Notes under the pieces: generated by a model
What the model saw: only the letters and a program-made list of their open reading frames with translations
The model's database searches: none
Told to the model about the DNA's origin: nothing
Shown here: positions 1-6,839 of the stretch, one piece after another
How the letters are laid out: every line of letters starts with the position of its first letter
Position numbering within the stretch: position 1 is the first letter of the stretch
Program-made: the position numbers and the translations under genes
Source: Myxococcota bacterium
Lineage (GTDB): Bacteria > Myxococcota_A > UBA796 > UBA2385
Direction: 5' to 3'
Assembly: GCA_023150805.1 (NCBI GenBank)
Contig: JAKLKF010000065.1
Location: forward strand, 1-40,857
DNA: 40,857 nt

Positions 1-648
1 GACCCCAGCGACCTGGGGCGGACGCGCACGATCACGCGCCAGTACGACTCGGTGCCCGTGATCCGGCTGGTCCTGGCGGGCTTCCTGGTCACCATGACCC
101 TGGTGCTCGGCATGAAGGTCCTGTCGGGGATCATCGACCGCGCCAGCGCGCCCGCGCAGGCGGAGGCCGATCCCGGCGTCACCACGGTGGTGGTGAAGGC
201 CCGGCAGCCGCCGGGCCCGGCGCCCTCGGAGGCCCCGGCGCCCCCGACCGCCGAGGCTGCGCCCGCCGCCGAAGCCGCGCCCGCCGCCGAAGCCGCGCCC
301 GCCGCCGCCTCGGACCCGGCAGGCGCCGCCGACCCCGCGCCCACCCCGGCCGACCCGCTGCCCGACGGCCTGGTCCTGGGAGAGGGCGAGGCGGGTCCCC
401 TGCCGGGGATGCGGGTCCACCTGCGGGCCCACGAGCCCGTCAAGCTCGCGGTCGAGCTGGACGGAAGCACGGTCTTCTCCGGGTGGCTGCAGGCGGGCGA
501 GAGCCACGACTTCCACGGCGAGGAGCGCATCGCGCTGGACGTCGGCGACCTGACGCGCCTGGCGATCCACTACGACGGCGAGAAGGTCGATCCCCTGGGC
601 AACCTCGCGCAGCCCCGCCGGCTGGTGTTCCTGCGCGGCGAGGAATAG
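1..648 (+). CDS. RodZ-like cell-shape protein, C-terminal part (5' end outside window)
   Basis: The frame is open from base 1, so this is the 3' part of a longer gene; the GTG at 52 need not be the start. What is visible is a charged juxtamembrane stretch, one membrane segment (about nt 61-135), a long Pro/Ala-rich linker and a C-terminal domain (about nt 400-640) resembling the DUF4115 domain of RodZ: a short beta-rich unit with FSGWLQAGES and a DGEKVDPLG-like turn. RodZ proteins link MreB filaments to the periplasmic wall machinery through a cytoplasmic N-terminal HTH, which would lie upstream of the window. The linker contains three copies of AEAAPA. The gene ends 10 bases before mgtE. The domain assignment rests on pattern memory; a different bitopic protein with a similar C-terminal domain is possible. 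Confidence 0.65.
   Translation, partial: DPSDLGRTRTITRQYDSVPVIRLVLAGFLVTMTLVLGMKVLSGIIDRASAPAQAEADPGVTTVVVKARQPPGPAPSEAPAPPTAEAAPAAEAAPAAEAAPAAASDPAGAADPAPTPADPLPDGLVLGEGEAGPLPGMRVHLRAHEPVKLAVELDGSTVFSGWLQAGESHDFHGEERIALDVGDLTRLAIHYDGEKVDPLGNLAQPRRLVFLRGEE
250..303 (+). repeat. three 18-bp in-frame tandem units encoding AEAAPA
   Basis: Three consecutive 18-base units lie in the linker of the RodZ-like gene. Units two and three are identical; unit one differs at two third positions. Each encodes Ala-Glu-Ala-Ala-Pro-Ala. This is a typical extended periplasmic linker that can change length by slippage without losing frame. Confidence 0.8.
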
Positions 649-658
649 CCCTTCGGCC

Positions 659-2008
659 ATGGCGGAGATCCACCAGCTCGTCGAGGCGATCCGCCGGCTG
701 GCCCGGAAGGGGGCCACTCCGTCCCTGGCGCGCACCGTCGACAAGGCCCGCGCCGAGGACATCGCCGTCGCGATCCGCCACCTGGGCCCCACCCAGATCC
801 GGCTGGTCTTCGGCTGCATCAAGGACGACCAGGTCCAGAGCGAGGTGCTCACCCGCCTGGACCTGAACGACACGCTGGTCGTGGTCGAGGACATGCCCTT
901 CGAGCGGCTGGTGGCGCTGCTCGACCTGATGGAGGTGGACGACGAGGCCGACGTGATCGCGCGGCTGCCCGAGGAGCTGGCCCAGCGGGCGATGAAGGCC
1001 ATCCACGGCGACGACAAGGAGATCGTCGAGGACATCCTGGCCTGGCCCGAGGACAGCGCGGGCGGCATCATGCAGCCCATCGCCTTCCGGCTCAAGGAGT
1101 TCCAGACCTGCCGGGACGCGATCAGCGCGCTGCACGAGCAGGAAGAAGACCTGGAGATGGTCTTCTACATCTACGTCGAGAACGAGGCCGACCAGCTCGT
1201 CGGCGTGACCAGCCTGCGGGCGCTGTTGACCCACGGTCCCAGCACGGCGCTCAAGGACATCATGGAGCCCGAGGTGATCACCGTCGGGCCCCAGACCGAC
1301 CAGGAGGACGTCGCGCGGATGGCCAGCCGCTACGACCTGCTGGCCATCCCGGTCGTCGACGAGAACCGCCGCCTGCTGGGCATCGTGACCATCGACGACG
1401 TCGTCGACGTCATCAAGGAGGAGGCGGCCGAGGACATGATGCTGATGGCCGGCGTGGGCGACGACATCGACGCCCACTCGGCCGGCGTGGTCAGCAGCAC
1501 CCGCCAGCGCCTGCCCTGGCTGGTCGTGACCCTGCTGGGCGGCATCGCGATGGCCGAGCTGATCGGCCGCTTCGAGGTGGCGCTGGCCAAGGAGGCGGTG
1601 CTGGCCGGCTTCATCCCGGTGATGATGGGCCTGGGCGGCAACGTCGGCATCCAGGCGGCGACCATCACGGTGCGCAACATCGCCATCGGCCGCGCCGAGT
1701 CGTCGGGGATCCTGGGCCTGGTGCTGAAGGAGGCCCGCGTGGGCCTGCTGCTGGGCACCGTCTTCGCCGTGGCGCTGGGCGGCTACGCGGCCCTGCGGCA
1801 CAGCAACCTGCACCTGGGCGGCGCCATCGCGGCGTCCGGCGTGCTTGAGCTCATCGCCGCCGCCAGCCTGGGCAGCCTGGTGCCGCTGATCATGCAGCGC
1901 CTGCGCATCGACCCGGCCGTGGCGACCGGCCCCTTCGTCACGACCAGCATCGACCTGGTCGCCCTGTCGATCTACTTCACGACCTGCATGCTCATCCTGG
2001 GGCTGTGA
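659..2008 (+). CDS. mgtE: magnesium transporter MgtE
   Basis: 449 aa, a normal length for MgtE, the homodimeric Mg2+ channel of the inner membrane. Domain order fits the family: an N-terminal helical MgtE_N domain (about residues 10-130), two CBS domains (about 135-255) that sense cytosolic Mg2+, a linker helix, and a C-terminal five-helix membrane domain (about 285-449). The family signature PVMMGLGGNVGIQAATITV is present. The last helices contain DPAVATGPFVTTSID, where the pore-selectivity aspartate of this family lies. The ATG at 659 is 10 bases after the preceding stop, and recO begins five bases after the stop, so the genes are probably co-transcribed. No Mg2+ riboswitch leader is possible in the 10-base gap. 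Confidence 0.95.
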   Translation: MAEIHQLVEAIRRLARKGATPSLARTVDKARAEDIAVAIRHLGPTQIRLVFGCIKDDQVQSEVLTRLDLNDTLVVVEDMPFERLVALLDLMEVDDEADVIARLPEELAQRAMKAIHGDDKEIVEDILAWPEDSAGGIMQPIAFRLKEFQTCRDAISALHEQEEDLEMVFYIYVENEADQLVGVTSLRALLTHGPSTALKDIMEPEVITVGPQTDQEDVARMASRYDLLAIPVVDENRRLLGIVTIDDVVDVIKEEAAEDMMLMAGVGDDIDAHSAGVVSSTRQRLPWLVVTLLGGIAMAELIGRFEVALAKEAVLAGFIPVMMGLGGNVGIQAATITVRNIAIGRAESSGILGLVLKEARVGLLLGTVFAVALGGYAALRHSNLHLGGAIAASGVLELIAAASLGSLVPLIMQRLRIDPAVATGPFVTTSIDLVALSIYFTTCMLILGL

Positions 2009-2012
2009 GGCC

Positions 2013-2786
2013 GTGGGGGGCGCCCCGGCCCGGACCGGCCCGGCGATCGTGCTCGGCCACGTCGACTTCGGCGAGCGCGACCGGATCGTGCGCCTGTTGT
2101 CTCCAGACCACGGCCGGGTCGCCTGCCTGGCCCGCGGCGCCCGGGGCTCGCGGCGGCGCTTCGTGGGGGCGCTGGACCTGGGCAACCGCGTGCAGGCCAC
2201 CCTGCGCCCCGGGCGCGGCGAGCTGTGGCACCTGGACGAGGCGGTGCTGGAGGACGGCCGGACGGGCGCGCGCCAGGACCTGCTGCGCTTGAGCCTGCTG
2301 GCCTACGCCGTGGAGCTGTGCGGCGGCCTGGCCCGCGAGCACCAGCCCGAGCCGCGCCTGTACGGCCTGCTGGACATGGCCTGCCTGCTGCTGGACGCGA
2401 TGACGGCCGCGCCGGGCGCCGCCTTCCGGGCCGGGCTCGAGGCCAAGGCGCTGACCTTCGCGGGCCTGGCGCCGACCCTGGCGCGCTGCGCGGCCTGCGG
2501 CGAAGCGCTGCTGCCGGGCGAGGAGCTGGCCTTCGAGCCCCACAAGGGCGGCGCCACCCACCGGGCCTGCTCCCCGGGCTTGCCGCCGGTGCCCGCCGCC
2601 TGGGCCGCCGCCGTCGAGGCCGCGCGGCGGGCGCCGCTGCGGGAGCTGATCGACCTGCCGCTGCCCCCCGGCCCCGGCTGGGCCCTGGCCGAGATGGTCG
2701 AGGGCCACCTGGGCCGCCCGCTCCAGAGCCGGCGCCTGCTCGCCGCGCTGCTGGAGCCGGCAACCCCCTCGCCCGACCTGCGTTAG
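2013..2786 (+). CDS. recO: DNA repair protein RecO
   Basis: 257 aa, usual RecO length. RecO works with RecR (and RecF) to load RecA on SSB-coated single-stranded DNA during gap repair. The N-terminal OB-fold part contains VLGHVDFGERDRIVRLLSP and a GARGSRRRF segment, typical of the family. The central helical region is followed by a zinc-site pattern (CAACG near residue 160, then HRACSPG about 30 residues later). The GTG start lies five bases after the mgtE stop; no better start is available. In several deltaproteobacteria recO lies directly before glyQ, as I recall; here three kilobases of other genes separate them. Confidence 0.9.
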   Translation: MGGAPARTGPAIVLGHVDFGERDRIVRLLSPDHGRVACLARGARGSRRRFVGALDLGNRVQATLRPGRGELWHLDEAVLEDGRTGARQDLLRLSLLAYAVELCGGLAREHQPEPRLYGLLDMACLLLDAMTAAPGAAFRAGLEAKALTFAGLAPTLARCAACGEALLPGEELAFEPHKGGATHRACSPGLPPVPAAWAAAVEAARRAPLRELIDLPLPPGPGWALAEMVEGHLGRPLQSRRLLAALLEPATPSPDLR

Positions 2787-2795
2787 GCCGCGGAC

Positions 2796-3515
2796 GTGCC
2801 CCTCGCCCCCGCCCTCCTCGCCCTCCTCGCCGGCTGCATCCAGCTCTCCGAGGTGGTCACCCCACCCGACGAGATCGCCTGGACGGGCTGGGTCTACGGA
2901 GACCTGCCGGGCGAGGACGCGCCGCTGCTCGAGGCGGGCACGCTCCAGGTGGTCGACCTGGAGGACCAGGAGCTCGCCACCGGCGCCATGCTGGAGGAGG
3001 ACCCCGGCTACTGGCAGGTGACCGTGCCCGTCGACCTCGAGGTCGCGGTGCGGGTGGACGGCGGCGCGCAGGTCCCGACGGTGTGGCGCGCCCGCACGCC
3101 GACCGGGCGGGCCTACTGGCTGTCGGGCGCCCTGTTCGCGGTGGCCGACCAGACCCAGGCCGAGCTGTTCGAGAGCCTGGAGGGCTGGCAGGGCATGTCC
3201 CCCGCCGACCTGTCCGACGGCGAGGTCGCCCACCTGTGGGGCACGCCCTGGGACCCCGAGGCGTGGGCCGGCGCCACCGTCGAGGTCGAGCACGCGGGCG
3301 GCAGCGCGCCGGTCGCCCTGCTCGCGGTGGACACCGACGGCGCCCTGATCGACGCCGGCGCCGGACGGGTGGACCTGTTCCTGGCTCCGGACCTGGAGCC
3401 GGGCCCCGTCACGCTGCGGGTGACCGCCGCCGACGGCCGCCGGGCCGAGACGACCTGGCCGGCGCGGGGCGGCGACCTGCTCAGCGCCTTCTACTTCGCC
3501 CTGCCCGAGGGCTGA
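2796..3515 (+). CDS. putative lipoprotein of unknown function
   Basis: 239 aa. The only start after the in-frame recO stop is GTG 2796, giving MPLAPALLALLAGC: a lipobox (LLAGC) after a signal peptide with no Lys or Arg. The mature part is predicted beta-rich and acidic, with a run reading AGATVEVEHAGGSAPVALLAVDTDG near residue 150 that resembles Ig-like or carboxypeptidase-regulatory beta-sandwiches. No catalytic motif is visible. A second small lipoprotein gene follows 17 bases downstream, suggesting a pair of envelope proteins expressed with recO. Function unknown. Confidence 0.75.
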   Translation: MPLAPALLALLAGCIQLSEVVTPPDEIAWTGWVYGDLPGEDAPLLEAGTLQVVDLEDQELATGAMLEEDPGYWQVTVPVDLEVAVRVDGGAQVPTVWRARTPTGRAYWLSGALFAVADQTQAELFESLEGWQGMSPADLSDGEVAHLWGTPWDPEAWAGATVEVEHAGGSAPVALLAVDTDGALIDAGAGRVDLFLAPDLEPGPVTLRVTAADGRRAETTWPARGGDLLSAFYFALPEG

Positions 3516-3532
3516 GCCCTCCCGGAGTCCGC

Positions 3533-4237
3533 GTGCTGTCCACCCTGCTGCTTGCCGGCTGCTGGTCCATCCCCCTGGAGGTCCAGCTCACGGGGACCCT
3601 GCTGGAGGCCCGCGACGGCCAGGGCCTGGCGGGCGCGGACATCGCGATCCACGACGCGCTGGACGTGCCGGGCGCCACCGGCACCACCGGCGAGGGTGGC
3701 GCCTTCGAGATCACCGTGCCGGCCAGCCAGTCCTTCTTCGTGACCTTCACCGACGAGGCGGGCGGACACCTGCCGACCAGCTTCACGGGCCTGGCCGGCA
3801 GCAGCGACGTCGAGGCGGAGGAGGGCACGCTCTTCCTGCGCTCGGTCGACGAGCTGGCGCTGCTGCGCGCCGAGTTCGCCGCCTGCCCCCAGGTGGCGAC
3901 CGAGGGACCGGTGGTCGAGGGCGAGGTCCGGCTGTGGCTGGACGTCGAGGAGGTGGACGAGCTGCCGACCGTGCCGGACGCCACAGTGGTGGTCCACGAC
4001 GCCGACGACAACCAGTTCGCCGCCTGCTACCTGGACGACAAGGGTGCCAGCCTGCCGGACGGCACCCGCACCGGCGCCACCGGTCGCTTCGCGGTGTTCG
4101 GCGTGCCCGAGGGCCCGCTCTCGGTGGCGGTGACGTGGGCCTTCGCCGAGGGCGTGGACCTGACGAGCTGGTACATCGTGCGCGCCGCTCCGGGCGGCGT
4201 CGTCCCGATGTACCCCGCGTGGGTCGAGGGCCCCTGA
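3533..4237 (+). CDS. putative lipoprotein with carboxypeptidase-regulatory-like beta-sandwich domains
   Basis: 234 aa from GTG 3533, the first usable start after the previous stop. It gives MLSTLLLAGCWS, an extremely short lipoprotein signal with lipobox LLAGC. The mature protein has two units resembling CarboxypepD_reg/SpaA-type folds: one around LTGTLLEARDGQGLAGADI and GTTGEGGAFEITVP, a second around VPDATVVVHDADDNQFAACY and GATGRFAVFGVPEG. These domains are usually structural surface modules, not enzymes. Paired with the lipoprotein just upstream; the gene ends before a 172-base gap that holds a promoter-like site. The name is by fold pattern only. Confidence 0.75.
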   Translation: MLSTLLLAGCWSIPLEVQLTGTLLEARDGQGLAGADIAIHDALDVPGATGTTGEGGAFEITVPASQSFFVTFTDEAGGHLPTSFTGLAGSSDVEAEEGTLFLRSVDELALLRAEFAACPQVATEGPVVEGEVRLWLDVEEVDELPTVPDATVVVHDADDNQFAACYLDDKGASLPDGTRTGATGRFAVFGVPEGPLSVAVTWAFAEGVDLTSWYIVRAAPGGVVPMYPAWVEGP

Positions 4238-4287
4238 CCCCGCACCGGCTGGAGGGCGAGCCTCCCGAGGCACGCCGGCCCGTCTGC

Positions 4288-4316
4288 TTGCATCATTTCT
4301 CCCCCTGACGTAGCTT
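4288..4316 (+). promoter_or_regulatory. candidate promoter for the TM2-like gene
   Basis: TTGCAT (4288-4293), 17 bases, TAGCTT (4311-4316), in the least GC-rich stretch of this gap. Each hexamer matches 3 of 6 bacterial consensus positions and the spacing is ideal. The predicted start is near 4323. Confidence 0.35.
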
Positions 4317-4322
4317 GGCCCG

Positions 4323-4376
4323 GTCCGAAGGCGGGAGTCCAGAAGGGGTCCCCCAGTCCCGCCCGAACCCCCGGAC
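4323..4376 (+). promoter_or_regulatory. structured 5' leader of the TM2-like gene
   Basis: Nested inverted repeats: GTCCG (4323-4327) with CGGAC (4372-4376), and inside them GGCGGGA (4330-4336) with TCCCGCC (4357-4363). The outer arm begins at the start predicted from the candidate promoter, so the transcript would carry a 5' stem-loop. It could stabilise the mRNA or attenuate; no riboswitch class was recognised. Confidence 0.35.
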
Positions 4377-4409
4377 TTCCCCGCACACGCTCCATCGGAG
4401 GAACCCACC

Positions 4410-4691
4410 ATGGGTGAGATGATCCAGAAGCCCGACACCAACCCGATCGTGGTTGCCATCCTCAACCTGTGGCTGCTCGGCGGCGTCGGCTACTTCATGA
4501 TGGGCCAGAAGAAGAAGGGCATCATGTCCATCGTGGCCACCCTCCTGCTGTCCTGCTTCGGCATCGGCTTCCTGATCCCCTTCATCACGGCCTACGACGC
4601 CTACCTGCTCGGCCAGAAGCTGCAGAGCGGCCAGGCCATCGGCGAGAACGAGAACGGCCTGGACTTCCTGAACGCCGTCTTCAAGGACTGA
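4410..4691 (+). CDS. small TM2-domain-like membrane protein
   Basis: 93 aa. Two hydrophobic hairpin helices (about residues 12-31 and 38-60) flank the turn MMGQKKKG, followed by FITAYDAYLLGQKLQSG. This layout (helix, glycine-rich turn with basic residues, helix, then an aspartate-containing tail) is that of TM2-domain proteins, small inner-membrane proteins of unclear role. The start is supported by a strong Shine-Dalgarno (GGAGGA, 4397-4402) eight bases ahead of ATG. The gene has its own promoter-like site and a downstream hairpin, so it looks like a monocistronic, well expressed unit. Molecular function unknown. Confidence 0.8.
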   Translation: MGEMIQKPDTNPIVVAILNLWLLGGVGYFMMGQKKKGIMSIVATLLLSCFGIGFLIPFITAYDAYLLGQKLQSGQAIGENENGLDFLNAVFKD

Positions 4692-4709
4692 GCCTTCCCG
4701 GTCCTGCGT

Positions 4710-4742
4710 ACGCGCGCCTCCTCCCAGCGGGGGGGCGCGCGT
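4710..4742 (+). terminator. GC-rich hairpin after the TM2-like gene
   Basis: ACGCGCGCC (4710-4718) pairs perfectly with GGCGCGCGT (4734-4742), and the stem can be extended inward with G-U pairs to a five-base loop. No U-tract follows, so it may act as a factor-assisted terminator or as 3' end protection. Confidence 0.5.
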
Positions 4743-4765
4743 CGTCGTCTGTGGGGTGAGCACCC

Positions 4766-5878
4766 GTGGCGGTCGCTTTCGGCACGTTCGAGGAGCCGCA
4801 CGCCTGGCTGATCCGCGGGCTGGTCGAGTATGGCTGGCCGGACCTGTCGCCGGTCGCCGGGCGCATCCCGCCCGGTCGCCCCGGCGGCTTCGAGCTGGTG
4901 CGCTTCCGCGACAGCGGGGGCAAGGACGGGGTGCACCTGCTCGTGGTGGCGGCCAGCGGCCCGCAGCTGGTGCAGGAGGACGGGGTCTACGACTTCGCCC
5001 TGCGCTGCTACCGCCGGGATGGGCGCTGGATGGTGGGCCTGCGCTGCGTCGAGGCCAACTTCCTGCAGGAGTTCCCCTTCGACCCGGCCAACCCGGGCTG
5101 GGCCGCCGGCTACGTGCACCAGGCCATCGTCGGCTACGTGCCCCAGTTCGTCACCTGGCGCCTGCAGGGCGGCGAGCTGACCTGGGCGCAGCGCAAGGGC
5201 CTGCCCGAGCTCGAAGGCGAGCCCTGCTCGGCCGGGCTGGCGCGCTTCGTGGACGAGCTGGTGCGCACGCGCCGCGGCGTCGACACGGGGCCCCTGGAGG
5301 GCTGGTGGTTGGGGCGCGACAGTGCGCCGCCCCCCGCCGGGCACGCCCCCTCGCCCGCGGCGGCGGGGGCGCCGGGCGGCGGCCTCGCCCCCGTCGGCGC
5401 AGGCCCGATCGCGGTGGCCGGCAAGGCCGCGGGCAGCGGCGTCTCCACGACCGAGCGGGCCCTGGCCAAGGCCAGGCCGGCGGGCCGCGCGCTGGTGGGC
5501 AGCAGCAGCCTCTTGTTGATGGTGGGCCTGGTCTCGCTGCTCAACGCGCTGCTGACGGTGCTGCTCTTCGCCCTCGACCGCCCCGCCGCCCTGGGGGGCA
5601 GCGGCTGCTTCGGGCTGGCCCTGGTCCTGGCCGGAGGCCTGGGCATCGCGGGAGGCCGCAAGCTCTCGCAGCTCAAGGGTGGCGTGCTGCCGTGGCTGGC
5701 CGTCGGTGCCAACCTGGCGATGCCCCCCCTGCTGGGCGGGCTGATGCTCACCATCGACCTCCTGTGCTGCGCGGCCTCGGGCCCCCTGATGGTGTGCCTG
5801 CCGATCGCGCTGTACGCGCTCTCCGTGCAGGTCGACCCCACCGTCAGCAAGGCGCGCCGGGACCTGGCCGGCCGGTAG
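4766..5878 (+). CDS. unrecognised membrane protein with soluble N-terminal domain
   Basis: 370 aa. Residues 1-175 form a soluble, mixed alpha/beta region with many aromatic residues (for example GYVHQAIVGYVPQFVTWRL) that I do not recognise. A Pro/Ala/Gly-rich linker (about 190-245) follows. The C-terminal part has four hydrophobic segments (about 249-271, 281-299, 309-326 and 327-351) and a short basic tail. The topology suggests an inner-membrane anchor with a cytoplasmic sensor-like head, but that is inference. The GTG start at 4766 follows the hairpin and a weak GGGGTGAG. The gene ends 67 bases before glyQ. Function unknown. Confidence 0.7.
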   Translation: MAVAFGTFEEPHAWLIRGLVEYGWPDLSPVAGRIPPGRPGGFELVRFRDSGGKDGVHLLVVAASGPQLVQEDGVYDFALRCYRRDGRWMVGLRCVEANFLQEFPFDPANPGWAAGYVHQAIVGYVPQFVTWRLQGGELTWAQRKGLPELEGEPCSAGLARFVDELVRTRRGVDTGPLEGWWLGRDSAPPPAGHAPSPAAAGAPGGGLAPVGAGPIAVAGKAAGSGVSTTERALAKARPAGRALVGSSSLLLMVGLVSLLNALLTVLLFALDRPAALGGSGCFGLALVLAGGLGIAGGRKLSQLKGGVLPWLAVGANLAMPPLLGGLMLTIDLLCCAASGPLMVCLPIALYALSVQVDPTVSKARRDLAGR

Positions 5879-5945
5879 GCGCGGGCGCGGTTAGCGGGGC
5901 GCCCCGTCCAACCCGCCTCGTCCCGCCCACCCCGATGGAGGGCCC

Positions 5946-6839
5946 GTGACCTTTCAGGACCTCATCCTGCAGCTCCAGCGCTACTGGGGGCAGCAGGGCT
6001 GCGCCATCCTCCAGCCGCTGGACACCGAGGTCGGCGCCGGGACCTTCCACCCGGCCACCTTCCTGCGCGCGCTCGGCCCCAAGCCCTGGCGCGCCGCCTA
6101 CGTCCAGCCCTGCCGCCGCCCCGGCGACGCCCGCTACGGCGACAACCCCAACCGCCTGGGCCACTACTACCAGTTCCAGGTGCTCATCAAGCCCAGCCCC
6201 GCCGACGTGCAGGAGCTGTACATCGGCTCGCTGCGCGCGATCGGCATCGACCTGGAGAAGCACGACCTGCGCTTCGTCGAGGACAACTGGGAGAGCCCGA
6301 CCCTGGGCGCCTGGGGCCTGGGCTGGGAGGTCTGGCTGGATGGCATGGAGGTCACCCAGTACACCTACTTCCAGCAGGTCGCCGGCTACGAGCTGGACCC
6401 CATCTCGGTCGAGCTGACCTACGGCCTGGAGCGGCTGGCCATGTACCTGCAGGGCGTGGACAGCGTCTACGACCTGGTCTGGGTGCAGACCCCCGACGGG
6501 CCCCTGCACTACCGCGACGTCTACCACCGCAACGAGGTGGAGCAGTCGCGCTACAACTTCGAGCTGGCCGACACCGAGCACCTCTTCCTGCAGTTCCAGG
6601 CCTGCGAGTCGGAGTGCCGCAAGCTGGCGGCCCACGGCCTGGCCCTGCCGGCCTACGACCAGTGCATGAAGGCCAGCCACACCTTCAACCTGCTGCAGGC
6701 CCGCGGCGCCATCTCCGTGGCCGAGCGCGCGCGCTACATCGGCCGGGTGCGCGACCTGGCCCTGCTGTCGGCCCGGACCTGGATGGGCGAGGTCCCGCCC
6801 GCCACGGGCGGCGCCGCGGACGAGGGAGGTGCCCGATGA
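5946..6839 (+). CDS. glyQ: glycyl-tRNA synthetase alpha subunit
   Basis: 297 aa, the usual size of the alpha subunit of the heterotetrameric bacterial GlyRS. It carries the class II catalytic core that forms glycyl-adenylate. Family hallmarks are visible: MTFQDLILQLQRYWGQQGC at the N-terminus, GTFHPATFLRALGP, YVQPCRRPGDARYGDNPNR (motif 2 region) and ELTYGLERLAMYLQGV (motif 3). The GTG start has GGAGGG six bases upstream. A 12-bp palindrome (5895-5906) lies in the 67-base upstream gap. The stop overlaps the glyS start as ATGA, so the two subunits are translationally coupled. Confidence 0.97.
   Translation: MTFQDLILQLQRYWGQQGCAILQPLDTEVGAGTFHPATFLRALGPKPWRAAYVQPCRRPGDARYGDNPNRLGHYYQFQVLIKPSPADVQELYIGSLRAIGIDLEKHDLRFVEDNWESPTLGAWGLGWEVWLDGMEVTQYTYFQQVAGYELDPISVELTYGLERLAMYLQGVDSVYDLVWVQTPDGPLHYRDVYHRNEVEQSRYNFELADTEHLFLQFQACESECRKLAAHGLALPAYDQCMKASHTFNLLQARGAISVAERARYIGRVRDLALLSARTWMGEVPPATGGAADEGGAR

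Noticed and set aside
649..658. Mg2+ riboswitch ahead of mgtE
   Set aside because: Only ten bases separate mgtE from the preceding stop.
440..2200. Long minus-strand frame across the RodZ-like, mgtE and recO genes
   Set aside because: The plus strand carries well-recognised proteins here, and the minus frame encodes Arg/Gln/His-rich sequence with no family likeness.
5879..5945. Possible T-box-like leader of glyQS
   Set aside because: The gap is only 67 bases and contains just a 12-bp palindrome; it has no room for a T-box specifier stem and antiterminator, and T-boxes are not expected in this group.
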